Source: Antitrichia curtipendula (Eukaryota; Streptophyta; Bryopsida; Hypnales; Leucodontaceae). Taken from it: a DNA stretch of 64,000 nt. The notes beneath the pieces were generated by a model. It did not search any database, was not told where the DNA came from, and worked only from the letters and a program-made list of their open reading frames with translations. A program made the translations under genes and the position numbers. The stretch spans positions 34,968,001 to 35,032,000 of the forward strand of contig OX579637.1 in the NCBI GenBank assembly GCA_951230915.1. The letters run 5' to 3'. Each line of letters opens with the position of its first letter. The first letter of the stretch is position 1. Below are positions 22,801-35,114 of the stretch, piece after piece.

Positions 22801-25800
22801 CTATTCGTCTAGTGCTGCTGGTCTATATGGACTGTTTGTAATGGATACCTACTGCTGCATTTTGTTTGTATTTTACTACATTTCTGTACTGTTTGTATGC
22901 TCCTACTTATAGTTTTACGATATGAGGACATGAATTACGAATTTGAATCATTGCGATGCCAACAACGCGAGCAGTAGTGCAGTCCTTTGCCTGTTTGGTT
23001 CAGATGACAGTTATTGACATAATGGCATTGTTTGGGCATTGTACAGGAAACCTTTGCTTGTACACCTATTTTTGCTCGATTTTGCATTCCCCTGCTCCTA
23101 GAAATGCTTACATGCAGTCTCCCTAGGGCGAAGGTGGGTGCGCATTGAGCCTTCTATAAGAATAGGGACCCATATTGGACCTATGCACGCAAATGTAGTT
23201 GGATCCTCCGTGAGGTTATCCTTATTTCAGTCCTCTTTGTCACATCCTATACTAGTGGCACTACTTTTCTGATTCAGTGTGGTCCTCAAATTCGAATTGC
23301 ATTCCTTGTCGTAGGTGGACGCTCTCAACTACCTTGGCCATTGTGGACTCGCTTACGGAGCTAAAGCTCTAAGAGATTACGCAGTTCCCGTGTGGAGCGC
23401 TCTCAAAGCAGAGCTTCTGCCTTTCACAATGCCACCTTCGTCAACATCATCAGAGCCTCTGGATGTAGAGATTGTCAAAGAAGCTGTAAGCTGCTTAAGA
23501 AGTTGGGTTTTCTCTTTTCAAACTGAAAAAGATTTGTCCTTGGCTGTCCCGAATGATTCCGTCATCTTCAGGACTGGAGATTTCTTGAGGCTGATTCTAC
23601 AAGACGGACTTGTGGAGGAACTTTTTGTATGTTTAGAAAGTGACAGTAGGAGCCTAGGACATGCAGAACTTGCCATGAATGATTCTGCTATGCATCAATC
23701 TGAAGCAGTAGGTCGTGTACTTGTAGAATCTGCCCGAGCCTCTCCATCTTCATGTTTCGTAATCTGCAGGCAAGTGCTTACTCGTCTTCTGACTGTTACG
23801 TTATTGATGAGTGAGGCTAAATACTCGACCAGTAAGGTGTTCCTTGAGCACGTTGAGAGAGAGGAGGTTATGTTTTCTCCTAAGATTCTTCCGTTCCATG
23901 CTAGCACTGCAGCGCCAGCAGTCGTTATTTCCTCGGTAGGGGAAATTAGAGAGATTCAGGATTGGTGTCGTTTCAGCTGTGTAATTGGACTAGACATCGT
24001 GCTTCAAATTGTTATAGCGGCTCGAAGCTTGGCGGAGAAATGTCTGGAGGAACATGGTCACCCAACTGCAATGACTTTCACAAACTGGCTAGATCCATTG
24101 CGAGAGTTATCTGAAAACCTCATTGCTGCATTTCATCAGACTCTTTGTGATGAGTGGTCAAAAGACTGTGCTCTGTTGGGAGGTAAATTTTTTGCAAAAA
24201 GCCATGGCTGGTTTTTTCCCACCAGTAGTTTCTGAATGTTTCAGGACAATTATACTTGTAGTGCTTTCAGAACCTTCTTGGTGCAGCACCAAAGATCCCT
24301 CTTGTCATATGCTCTGCTCATATTCTTTTCTCTGATCGCTCCCACACGATCACTTCAGGGAGCTAGGTACCTCTAATTCGATATCAATTGAATCTCTTGA
24401 CGGTGTAAGTCGTTTGCAGGACTAGCCAATTTTCTTTCTAGCTTGATGTCTTCCTACGCTTTGCTAACCAGTCCTCTATTGTAGGTGCTGGCCCTATTGG
24501 AAGATATTTTCTGGTGTGTTCAGTCTGGAATTTTTATCTTCTGTTCAAAGAGGACTTCAGAAATGTCTGGCATACCATTAAATTATCATAATGTACGCAC
24601 AGGCACGGATATTGGCTTTAAATCGGCCCTTAACCAGGTGCTTTGAATTTGTGCAGTGGGAGGATTGCAAGCTCTGGCCACATTCCCTCCATCCCTGTCT
24701 CCGTTATCTAGCGACCAATTGAGAAGGATTCTATCAATCCTCAAAGACCTTGTCATTTATTCCACTGACCAGAAGCTGTTGACGTATGTTTTTACGGCTT
24801 TGGAAGTGATTAGCAGTGTTGAGGATCAGGCAGGAAGAATCAATGACGAAGTTGGAGTATTGACTGTTGTTACGCCAGGCTTGTTGGGAGCAGTTCGAGA
24901 AGCCAAGACAGGCACCGGGGTGGGAAATCCGCTTCGGGCACTTGCAAAAATTTGTGGCCGGATATCAGTTGCTCGTCGATTAGTGATTAATCACCTTACT
25001 GAAAGCATCCATCTCGACCTCTCAAAAGCTGATGTGAGGATCTTTCAAGCTGCATCTGTATTTAGTACTGGAGCATTGATGCTTTTGCTATGACTTTATG
25101 GAGAGCATAATTAAATGTGGTGCATTGAATCAGGAAAACGAAGAAGTAGATGAGATCTGTGCCAAGCTGGTGGCTGTCTTGCAATGCTTGTCCGAGGATT
25201 TTCTTCCTCGGTGAGTTTTTCCTGCTACTCAAACCAATTTTTACGTTGCTCAGCACTCAAACCCTGAGTTACTTATCTACTGTTACAGGTTTAATTCCCC
25301 AAATAATTTTCAGACAATTGTGGTAATTATCATGCTCTTGTTTTACATGAGTGGAAGGATCTCCAATAGCCTAACACTTGAACTCGAATGAGCAGGTGTG
25401 ATGGTGAAAGCGCAGATCAGTCTGCATCTTGCGGACTATCGATGGAGATTTGGATCATTGGGTCTGCACAGGCCGTCAATCGTAATCAAGAAGTATGGCA
25501 GTTGACTCTTGTTCATAGATGCGGCAGGCTTTGACCTGAGAAAAAACTCTGCCCACTATTGTGAACTAGAAGAGAAATTTTGTTAAGAGAAGGCATGCAG
25601 AATGGAAAGTTAGAAATACCCTAAACCCTATCTTTCAGGTATCGATTGAAATCTTTGGACGGCATCATAATGATCTTTTTTTTGTATGGCCACAGTTTGC
25701 TTACATATGTGTCCGGTTATATGCACAGGTTCTACGGTGGAGTTTGAAAGTTATGCGAGAAGCGGTTTTGAAGTGTAACGCTGCAGTTCAAAGCAAAATT

Positions 25801-28123
25801 ATTCAAAATAGAGCAGAATTTTTGTTCGACAGAATATCTCACCATCATGAAGAGGAAATGGACTGGTCCATTGGTCTTGGTGCTGCAGTAATTGTTTCAT
25901 TAAGGCCTGGAATAATAGTTCCTAACATGCCGGGGCTTTTGAGTACGCTGATGCAGACTGCCCAATCTGGTAAACTTCTGCTGATCGCTGAGACAGCTGC
26001 TCAAGCCGTGGCCTCAGTCCTAAACAAGTGGATGACCGCATCTACAGATGAGGTCGGACATCTGTACTCAGTTTCTTCAATATTCTTCTCTTTCGCCGAG
26101 TAGCAGAGCCGAGGAGGCCATTTGGTCTTGAGTTTCGTAATGACTACTTGGTTCTGAATCAATCTGGAGTGACTATCAAATGATTGTTTTGAATTTGTGC
26201 ATTTCTTATTTCAGACTGGTGCTTTTACTTTGGAGAAAGCTGTCCGTGTGTTATTGGCTGAAGGATGCTTATCCAAGATTACATGCAACTCCATCCTCGA
26301 GAGTCCCGAAGAGACAGATATCGAGAAGGATGGTCCCTGTGGATCTTTGCGCCTTACGGTCTCTGAGGTCCGTACAGCTGCATGGATTGGAAAGGGGTTG
26401 GCCATGAGAGGTCACCGTGGAGTTTTTGATGTGGCTTCTGCGATGTTGAGACTGCTACTCTCAGGACCCGCTGAGGTTTGTCTGTGATGCACACGTTTCT
26501 GAAATTTGATTCCCTTGTAGCATTTAAAGCTGTAACAAACCCTCATTATCCATTTCTTCTAGATGTTTAGGCGTTGTATATCACTCGACCAGATCCACAT
26601 GCGATCCACCAGACATGTACTTAAGCACGTGATGATATCTAGCAGAAAGGAAAGGAGTTCGTTTTAGCGATGACTGCAGCTGAAGGTCTTGGGATTATCG
26701 TACAAGACTCAGATGTTTGCCTGAACAAATTACATCACGCAGTCGTTCGACCACTGTACAAGCAGCGATTTTTTAACAAGATGTTGTTGCGCCTGTTGGA
26801 GGGTGTGCGGGCATCAAGTGACAATCTAGCAAAGTAAACTGCTTGGCTTAGAGGATGTGTTGTGCATGGAGAGTTTGGTTAATGTCGATTTGGTCATTTC
26901 TACCATATTCATCATTGCCTCTCAAGAACTGACAGACTAGTATTGTATGGACGACATTTTATCACAGCGCTGCAGTTTTGCTTTATATATCTAGCTGATG
27001 GTATTGCAGGTTGTGGCTATATCGAGGACTAGGGCACGTAATACGTGGCACTCCTCATGTCGCACTTCTGGCCGATGCTGCACTGGTGAGATGTTCACAG
27101 CGTTACCAGCATATGTTTGTTTGACTCATTGATCTTATGCCCCCGTAATCTTATTTCAGATATTATTGAAATTAAGGCACAAAAAACAACTTCCTCTGAA
27201 CGTCTGAAGTATTCTACTGGTAACTGATAATTGATTCGCAATTTGATATCCTCAGGTTTTTCCTGTTATTTTGGGGACTCTCGCGTTCTTGCACTCGGAT
27301 CAAATTGACTGGAACCTCTTACTCTCTACCTTGCTGGCTCTCTCTGCATTCCTCACGGACGCAAATCAAGGTGGGATTTCAATCTGCCGATGTTTTCTGA
27401 AGCTGTAATTTCTGTTCATTTATGATGGTATTGGCGGCCAATTTCTGCAAACTCTCAGTCTTTCTTTAGATTTACCATAACTTCTTATCGAGCACATGGT
27501 GTCCAATGATTGCTCATCCAGGGAGGTTAGTAGCGGGAGAGCATGTGTACGCGATTGTGAAGCGGATGCTAATCTTGATCCAGTACCAGTACTCAGTTGT
27601 AAGTTCGTTCATGGACTTGATATGTGGAGTTTCCTTTTTATGTTCAAATGCTATAGTCGACTACATATATTTTGCACCCACTCCGTATTGCAACATCCTG
27701 TGGAGAGAGCAATCTTATCTTTTGTTGTGCATGTGCGGGCTGTTTACAGGTTGTTCGAGAGAGTGCTCTTCAATGTTTAGGAGCTGTAGTTCGTCTACCT
27801 TATACTCGAGTGTACCCTTTACGTACAGAGGTTAGTCATTTATATTTTTCTCCAGATAATATATGTATACAATGCCGCAGAGTATTTGTTAGGGTGAAAT
27901 AGTTGCCGAATTGCTACTTTACTGTGTCTGCATTTGACTGCCTGCTGTGTAGACAGTGCTGTAAGTTACAATTGGATCTTGGGAGATTGCGCAACTCATT
28001 TTGATCTCTGAATAATAGGTATTAAAAGCGCTGTTATCTGCTTTAGATGATAAAAAGCGAGTTGTTCGCAAGGGAGCTTTGCGTTGCCGTCGAGTCTGGT
28101 ACGCTCCTAGTCGTTACCATTAA
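19870..28123 (+). CDS. MMS19: MMS19, cytosolic Fe-S cluster targeting factor (HEAT-repeat protein), 22 exons
   Basis: MMS19 is the large adaptor of the cytosolic iron-sulfur assembly targeting complex. With CIAO1/CIA1 and the MIP18/AE7-type protein it delivers clusters to DNA repair and replication enzymes. Exons by eye: 19870-19941, 20338-20400, 20834-20888, 21113-21210, 21572-21727, 21997-22056, 22216-22404, 22645-22698, 23047-23133, 23315-24182, 24657-25033, 25134-25210, 25290-25322, 25396-25492, 25729-26052, 26215-26475, 26646-26833, 27010-27085, 27256-27370, 27522-27598, 27750-27830, 28019-28123. All introns are GT-AG and phases agree, giving 1170 residues. Conserved blocks are 'YLTTTDNILRARG' (about 50-65), 'LYPDPSGPITSCADELF' (about 205), 'AAWIGKGLAMRGHRG' (about 930), 'DSDVCLNKLHHAVVRPLYKQ' (about 975) and 'VVRESALQCLGAVVRLP' (about 1110). 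The length is near the plant family norm. No stop or frameshift is seen. The least certain parts are exons 13 and 14 and the exon 17 acceptor. Confidence 0.93.
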
Positions 28124-29639
28124 CTGAAGTAGAACCACTGTCAGTTACCTTTTTCTGCATTGCTTGTAGAGTAAGTTCCAAATGGACATTTTGAGGTCCA
28201 CTTCTCTTTCTTAACTTTTTATTCTTATTATAATGATTCCATATTTGACAAATTTTGCACACAGCCTGCTTTTCCATGAACTATACTTTTACCAATCATG
28301 GTACTGTGAAAATGAAAGAAAATAAAAATATTTTTAATTTACTAATATGAAGTTTTGATTTATACTTATTTAATATTGAAAAGCTTCAAATAATCAGTAG
28401 TTATTATTAGCGATTAAAATTACAATTTGGGACAGTGTGGTCCATTTCACTTTATAATTTCTCATGGGTTTTTTGAAGACAGAAAATTACATTCTGCACA
28501 GTTTGAGTTGCTTTTATTGACTGCATTTTAAGAAGCAAACCTGGTTAAGGGTTTCTGTTGAAACTTTTTTGTCAGGTGTGAGTTATGCAGGCCTCTCATT
28601 GCGTCCAAGTCGAGTTATTCACTTGTCGAGTGGTCAGCAGCAAATCCTGCCAGTTCGGATTTCAGCCCAGAAAGTGTACGGTAGAGTAAATTCTTCGTTT
28701 TGGAAAGTTATGCTTTTATGTTTGTCTACCTGTTTCTTCGAGGACCGACTGGATTCAATTTTGGACTCCATCTTCATAATTTTAGCTACTCGTTTGCCTC
28801 GAGCCCACCAAGCTTCCCCTTATTATTTCCCATATTTAACTCCTTAACTGAGAGCACGTTGTGTTATTATTAGGATGATTTTAGAGACGTTGTGTTATTT
28901 TAGGATGCCAAATTATCTTTCATCCGAATATTTGGGGTGGAGTTGCTTGAACCCGGATTCATTGAATGGTGTTAGATATCCCCTTGTGATGTTTGTTGAC
29001 CTTCTTATATAAGAAAATGAAAATGGCAAATTTAGCAGATCCACAAATTGCTGAGTAGACTATTTTGGCAACTTTTGCTCCCTTCTTCTAATCTGAATAT
29101 TAGTCATAAAAATGTTTTTTTTTTAAAAATGAAGTTAATAAGTCTAGTTTCTACCATTCTTCATTTGAAATTTAGAAAAACTCCTAAAATTCGTTATTTT
29201 GTTACAATTTGAACTCTAGGCATATTCCTATAGAGTGTTGATTTTTTACTAATTTTGAATTTCAAGGTAAACTGACCTTGAGTTTTGTCAATATTTGTAA
29301 AATAATAGAGATCTTTAATACGTCAATAATACAACCCAAGAAATACATTCTTCTCAGTTGTGTGATTATATTCAATTTAGATATGGCTAGGTGAAATCCC
29401 ATCATTGAATGTGTACTTAACCCTTAAATGTCAAGGAGGATGTTTGACGTTTGATGGATGACAAAGAATCAACTATTCATCCTTGAAATTTTGTTGTGAA
29501 AAGGGGAGTTCTTCTATAGTTCTTTGACTTCCTATGAGTGCTCTTGCTATTTCTTAGGCCAAAGATTTACATGGTAATAAAAAGGGATGATTTCCAAGGG
29601 CCCTCCTTTGTCCAATTGTTTTTAAATGTCAAAAAATAG
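28124..29639. other. No gene; MMS19 3' flank
   Basis: The sequence is AT-rich. An ORF at 28569-28847 starts at a splice-acceptor-like site but shows no family similarity and is not needed to complete MMS19. Confidence 0.5.
28321..28326 (+). promoter_or_regulatory. Possible poly(A) signal of MMS19
   Basis: AATAAA lies about 200 bp after the MMS19 stop codon, in AT-rich sequence. Plant poly(A) signals are loose, so this is only a candidate. Confidence 0.35.
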
Positions 29640-30235
29640 TGAAAAAAGTAGTAAAAAAACACATCTATGGCTGAACCTACCTCTCCTAAAATGCTTTTTA
29701 GTCAATGACAACTTCTTGTATTGATATGAAAAATTTACCACAAGAATTAGACTAGTATGTGCAACTTTTCCAACAGAAATGATTGAAAAAAAACCTATTT
29801 GAAGAAGTTAAAAGCTGCCAAAGTTCACTATAATGCAAAAATGTTTAGATTTTGAACTTCGAATTGCTTCCAAGCATTCAAAGCAACTTGGATTGACATG
29901 AAAATTTTACCATAATAAGTAGACTTTATGGAAAACAAAGTACAATAAATTTTATTGAAAAGTAACATTTAATGAAAAAGATATAAGCCCTCAAAGTTGA
30001 AGCCATCTTAACTGAGTGTGATGAACTCAAATTGAACTTATGAATTTTGAATGGCTTTCAAAAAATCAGTACATCTTGGATAGATCTGAAAATTTCACCA
30101 CAAAATATAGACTAGTATGTATAACTTTTCCAATAAGTTTTATTGAATTTGGACATTATATGCAAAAGTTACAGCACTTTGAAGTTGACTGCTAGACTAT
30201 GTGGAGACACTTTTGGTCCCTTGGGCTATGAGGGG
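29640..30235. repeat. Degenerate tandem repeat, ~175-183 bp period
   Basis: A phrase of the form 'gatatgaaaatttaccaca...tagactagtatgt...aacttttccaa' occurs at about 29716, 29889 and 30072. That gives three diverged units of about 173-183 bp. It is non-coding and leads into the inverted dispersed repeat at 30456. Confidence 0.5.
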
Positions 30236-30455
30236 TTAAGGGTTAAAATTCTTCTTTTGTCCTCATTGCACCTTTATACTTAAGTTTATTTAAATTTGAT
30301 GTTTCATAAATTTGTAAAGGCAAGGAAAAAATTGCTAAGGGAAGATTCTTGTTTGATATATTTGTACATCTATGGCCTAGATTGCTAAGTGTCTTAATAC
30401 TTTGTTAGCAGTGGCAACATATGCAAAGTATTACCAATCAACTTACATAGTGGAA

Positions 30456-31340
30456 TCTTAACCCCTAAAGGATCAATTTGTGTCTTTTGGCAACATAGCG
30501 ATTTTGGGCAGCTCATTACGGATGGAGTTTTTCTTTTATTTCTTTGAAATTTTCACACAACATGTGTCCAAGGAGTAGCTTTAAGGCCCAACAATTTTTG
30601 TAACATTTGACTACATGGTTAAAAAGTTATTGCATGATATATGATTTTCTTTAAACTTTGGGCAGCCCGGGCAGCTTAGAAAATTTCTTTAAAAATGACT
30701 TCTAAAAAAAATAAAAATTTGGAATTAGTTTATTAGATTTTATCTAAGTGGAAAGCTTTGTATCATCCCATTTTGATCGATGAGTCAAAAGTTATGAGGA
30801 GTTTTAGTTTGGGGTAGTTTGCCACTAGTTATAGAATCTATACATTACAAAAAAAATTTGAAGTCCTTTATTTAATTCAATTTTTATCACTTTTGGAAGA
30901 AAACAACAACATTAGTTGTAGATTGTGTATTAATATATTTTTACCATTGGAATTGGAATTTTTCAATTCCATAAATAATTATTTACAATTTAGTATTTTG
31001 GCTCATTTTCTACTTCTTTCTACTTACTATTTTTTTTGTACATGTTGTACAATTCCAAATGATTTGAAAATTTTCAAGCATGTAGCCAACTTAAATTGAA
31101 GAATGAATCCAAAGAGTTGCAACCATTTGGACTTTGTTTCATACAAATATTGCCTTCCGAAGTGCAGCTGCCCGGATTTTCGCAGTGGTAAAAAAAAGAA
31201 TTTTGTAACTTCAAACACTAATATCTTGCAATCTACACGGCGAAAATTTCTGAAATTTTTTCCACATCTTTTCAAATCAGTCTACTAAAAGATCCTATGG
31301 TTAAATTTGTCCTAAATTGTTTTTTTTCTAGAATTTGGTG
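30456..31340 (-). repeat. Dispersed AT-rich repeat, copy 2 (inverted)
   Basis: This is the diverged reverse complement of 1-890. Shared landmarks in reverse order are 'cttaacccctaaagg', 'ggcaacatagcgatttt', the 'gcagctgcccggattttcg' block and the 'gcaatctacacggcgaaaatttctgaaatt'-like region near 31230. No ORF is supported. Confidence 0.7.
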
Positions 31341-31588
31341 GTTGATTTAAAAAAGACAGTTTTAGAGTGGTTTTGGTGAAAACATAGTCAAAAACCTTTA
31401 GGGGTTAATTTTGTAAAAAATATAACTAATATTATCACTATTGTTGCAAATGTCTTTTGTTCTTGAAACTCTTAGTTAGGGGCACCTCCACCAATGAATG
31501 GAAAGTTTATGGGGTGACTTAGATTTTTGTTGTCCTTTTCATATGTCATTTGGTAGTTTTCTATAGTCATTTAATTGTTGCCTAAGCT
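31341..31588. other. AT-rich spacer
   Basis: I see no gene or clear repeat between the dispersed repeat and the MITE relic at 31589. Confidence 0.4.
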
Positions 31589-31838
31589 TTGAATGACATA
31601 TTTGTTATATTGAGACTTTTTGCAGATTTTGAGATAGAATGCTAGTTATTGGAAAATTCATTTAAAAAAATAGAAATAGAAACCAAAAATAAATAATGCT
31701 AAAATATTAGTTCTATAATAAAATTCTAAAAGTTGGTGTTGTTACCTATTTATAAAAAAATACTAGTAAAGAGATAAAGCAATTTATCCTCGAATTGAGG
31801 ATAAAAATGAAACTGCAAAAAATCTTGATATAAGTGCT
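31589..31838 (-). mobile_element. Diverged copy of the TTAA-type MITE
   Basis: This matches, in reverse orientation, most of the 252-bp MITE at 46169-46420, including the ends 'catatttgttatattgagac' and 'aaactgcaaaaaatcttgatata' and the interior 'taaagcaatttatcct'. The right terminus is eroded and no TTAA duplication remains. It is probably older than its relative. Confidence 0.65.
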
Positions 31839-32796
31839 AATAGTCATTTAATTTGGTAAAAAATAAAATAAAATTCTTGGCATTTTGATCATTTTCTTTA
31901 AGTTTGGAATAGCAATTGTTAAAAAAACCAATAGATAAAATACAATTCAATTTAAATACTAAGTTGAAGACAATTCATCAATTTAAAACAATTTATTAAC
32001 ATACTACAATACTTAGATAGCAAGTTTGGCTTAAATTAATTTTAAAAAGTGCTAATTTTTTTGCTAATATTAGAACTATATAGTTGAATCTACAATTAAA
32101 TGTAAAGATGGTTTGTTGAGAATCCAAAGAATCCAATAATAATCCATAAAGTCAAATACAAATCTATCATTTAATCATCTACCATCAAGAATTTTTTTTG
32201 TTGCAATAAAACAAGGAATTACTTCATTGACATATATTTAGAATGAAGAGTGGAGAGGTTGTTTTCACAATGAAATCCATTGTCCGTCATGAATCTTCAA
32301 ATGGTATGGGACAATTTGTAGGTCTAAAATTCTACTTTGAACACAATTTCTGCTTTTGACTTAACTATGAGTGGTTGAGCTTCTACTAATTTTAATTTAA
32401 ATATCCCACATGGATTGCTTTACCTCGTACTATCTTAATTGTTTAAAAATTTTGTCTTATTTCCTTTGACATTGACAATTAATGTCCCTTGAAGTTATGT
32501 AAAATGATTGTTGCATACATCTAATGTTTTTGAATTCAATGTTGGCTATACCCTCGAGCTACAGATTTAAGTAGGAATTGGTAAGAGTTTATGTGAGGTA
32601 GTTAAAATCAACTTATTTTTTGTACATAAAGGATGAAAAAGTGTGATTTTTTTTAATAAGTGGTTCATTTCCTATACTCCTAGTTTTTTGTTTGGTTACA
32701 CAACCTAAAATGTTGAAATTAAGACAATTATTTGACTAATTTCACTCGGCTGATTTGCTATTGGCCACCCATTCATTGACCTCCGCTGTACAGTCA
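31839..32796. other. AT-rich, no recognisable gene
   Basis: There are short A- and T-runs and no ORF worth reporting. I see no clear repeat structure apart from base composition. Confidence 0.45.
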
Positions 32797-33828
32797 GGTA
32801 CAGAAACCTTACGAATTTTTTGCATTCCCAATGAAAGAAGTTCCACGGCTGCCAACTTTGACACCCTCTCAAGGTTTGAAAATTTGTTTTTTTGCCTTGA
32901 ATTTTTTTTAACAAGTTTATCTCTTTGTTAATAAAATATTTACAAAATGTTATGGCCAAAAGAATTACAGAAAAAAAGATACTCAAAGTCTATCAACATG
33001 TGTAGTTGCGAGAAAAATTTCACTACTGCCAACTTTGCCACCATCCCAAGGATTGAAAAAAACTTTTTTTGGCATGAAACTTATTGTCATGGAAGAATCT
33101 CCATGTTGATAATATGTGTGCCAAATCTCAAGTTCAAAAGACTCACTTAAAAAAAGATATTTGAAATCTACCAACATAGGGAGTTGGAAAACCAATTTCA
33201 CTATTGCCAACTTTGTCACCTTCCATAGGGCTGAAAAATTGTTTATTTACCATGAAATTTTTGTCATGAAATCATCTCTAAGTTGGTGATATGTGTGACA
33301 AATTTCAAGTCCAAAACTTACCAAGAATAGGATATTTGAAATCTACCAAGAGCTGTAGTTGTGAGAATGATTTTTTACATCCGTGTCAAACTTTAACCTA
33401 CAAAATGACACTATAACAAGGGCTGAAAAAATCACTCTTCCAACTCCCTATGTTGGTAGATTTCAAATATCTTTTTTTGTGTGAGTCTTTTGATTTTGAA
33501 ATTTGGTACACATATTATCAACATAGACATGATATCATGTAAAAAAATTCATGGCACAAAAAAAATTCTCAATCCTTAGGAGGGTGGAAAAGTTGGTAGT
33601 AGTGAAATTTTTCTCGCAACTACACATGTTGGTAGACTTTGAATATCTTTTTTTTTGTAAATCTTTTGGCCATGAAATTTTTCACATATGTTATTGACAT
33701 ATAGGTAAACTTGTTAAAAAAAAATTCAAGGCAAAAAAACAAATTTCAAACCTCGGGAGGGTGTCAAAGTTGGCAGCAATGGAACTTCTTTCACTGGGAA
33801 TGCAAAAAATTCGTAAGGTTTCTGTACC
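32797..33828. repeat. Inverted satellite array, palindrome A
   Basis: The plus arm, about 32797-33400, and the minus arm, about 33437-33828, are inverted copies. The outer ends match as GGTACAGAAACCTTACGAA and its complement. Each arm is built from units of about 171-180 bp marked by 'gccaactttg', at about 32856, 33027 and 33204. Apparent ORFs here are repeat artefacts. Confidence 0.8.
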
Positions 33829-33839
33829 CGACTCGGTAT

Positions 33840-35114
33840 AGTGGGCTACAGTTCATTTACGAATTTTTTGCATTCCCAGTGAAAGAAGTTCCATTGCTGC
33901 CAACTTTGACACCCTCCCGAGGGTTGAAAATTTGTTTTTTTGCCTTGAATTTATTTTTACAAGTTCATCTCTATGTTAATAACATATGTAAAAAATTTCA
34001 TGGCCAGAAGATTTACAGAAAAAAAGATATTCAAAGTCTACCAACATGTGTAGTTGCGAGAAAAATTTCACTACTACCAACTTTGCCACCCTCCCAAGGA
34101 TTGAGAATTTTTTTTTTTTCCATGAATTTTTTTCCATGATATCATGTCTATGTTGATAACATGTGTACCAAATTTCAAAACCAAAAAATTTACACAAAAA
34201 GAGGAATTCGAAATCTACCAACATGTAGTTGTAAGGGACAATTTCACTACTGCCAACTTTGCCACCCTCCCAAGGATTGAAAAAAACTTTTTTTGGCATG
34301 AAATTTATTGTCATGGAAGCATCTCCATGTTGATAATATGTGTGCCAAATCTCAAATTCAAAAGACTCACACAAAAAAAGATATTTGAAATCTACCAACA
34401 TAGGGAGTTGGAAAAACAATTTCACTATTGCTAACTTTGTCACCCTCCCAAGGGCTGAAAAATTGTTTATTTACCATGAAATTTCTGTCATGAGATCATC
34501 TCTAAGTTGGTGATATGTGTGACAAATTTCAAGTCCAAAACTTATACCAAGAAAAGGATATTTNNNNNNNNNNNNNNNNNNNNNNNNNNNNNNNNNNNNN
34601 NNNNNNNNNNNNNNNNNNNNNNNNNNNNNNNNNNNNNNNNNNNNNNNNNNNNNNNNNNNNNNNNNNNNNNNNNNNNNNNNNNNNNNNNNNNNNNNNNNNN
34701 NNNNNNNNNNNNNNNNNNNNNNNNNNNNNNNNNNNNNNNNNNNNNNNNNNNNNNNNNNNNNNNAATTTTTTGGTTTTGAAATTTGGTACACATATTATCA
34801 ACATAGACATGATATCATGGAAAAAAATTCATGGAAAAAAAAAAAATTCTCAATCCTTGGGAGGGTGGCAAAGTTGGTAGTAGTGAAATTTTTCTCGCAA
34901 CTACACATGTTGGTAGACTTTGAATATCTTTTTTTCTGTAAATCTTCTGGCCATGAAATTTTTTACATATGTTATTAACATAGAGATGAACTTGTAAAAA
35001 TAAATTCAAGGCAAAAAAACAAATTTTCAACCCTCGGGAGGGTGTCAAAGTTGGCAGCAATGGAACTTCTTTCACTGGGAATGCAAAAAATTCGTAAATG
35101 AACTGTAGCCCACT
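33840..35114. repeat. Inverted satellite array, palindrome B (contains assembly gap)
   Basis: It begins AGTGGGCTACAGTTCATT and ends with the exact complement of that sequence. The plus arm runs to 34563 and the minus arm resumes at 34764. The same units as palindrome A are marked by 'aactttg' at about 33897, 34077, 34252 and 34431, a spacing of 175-180 bp. The left arm is much longer than the sequenced right arm, so sequence is probably missing in the gap. Confidence 0.82.
34564..34763. other. Assembly gap (200 N)
   Basis: A run of exactly 200 N, a typical placeholder size, falls inside palindrome B. Inverted repeats commonly break assemblies. Any ORF crossing it is meaningless. Confidence 0.98.

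Noticed and set aside
27496..27902. Three ORFs reading across introns in the 3' part of MMS19
   Set aside because: They run through GT-AG introns. The spliced exons 27522-27598 and 27750-27830 match the MMS19 C-terminus instead.
33711..34443. ORFs of 142-155 codons in the inverted satellite
   Set aside because: The same peptides appear on both strands and in every monomer, so they are repeat artefacts.
34471..34880. ORFs spanning the N gap
   Set aside because: Most residues are unknown; they are created by translating N.
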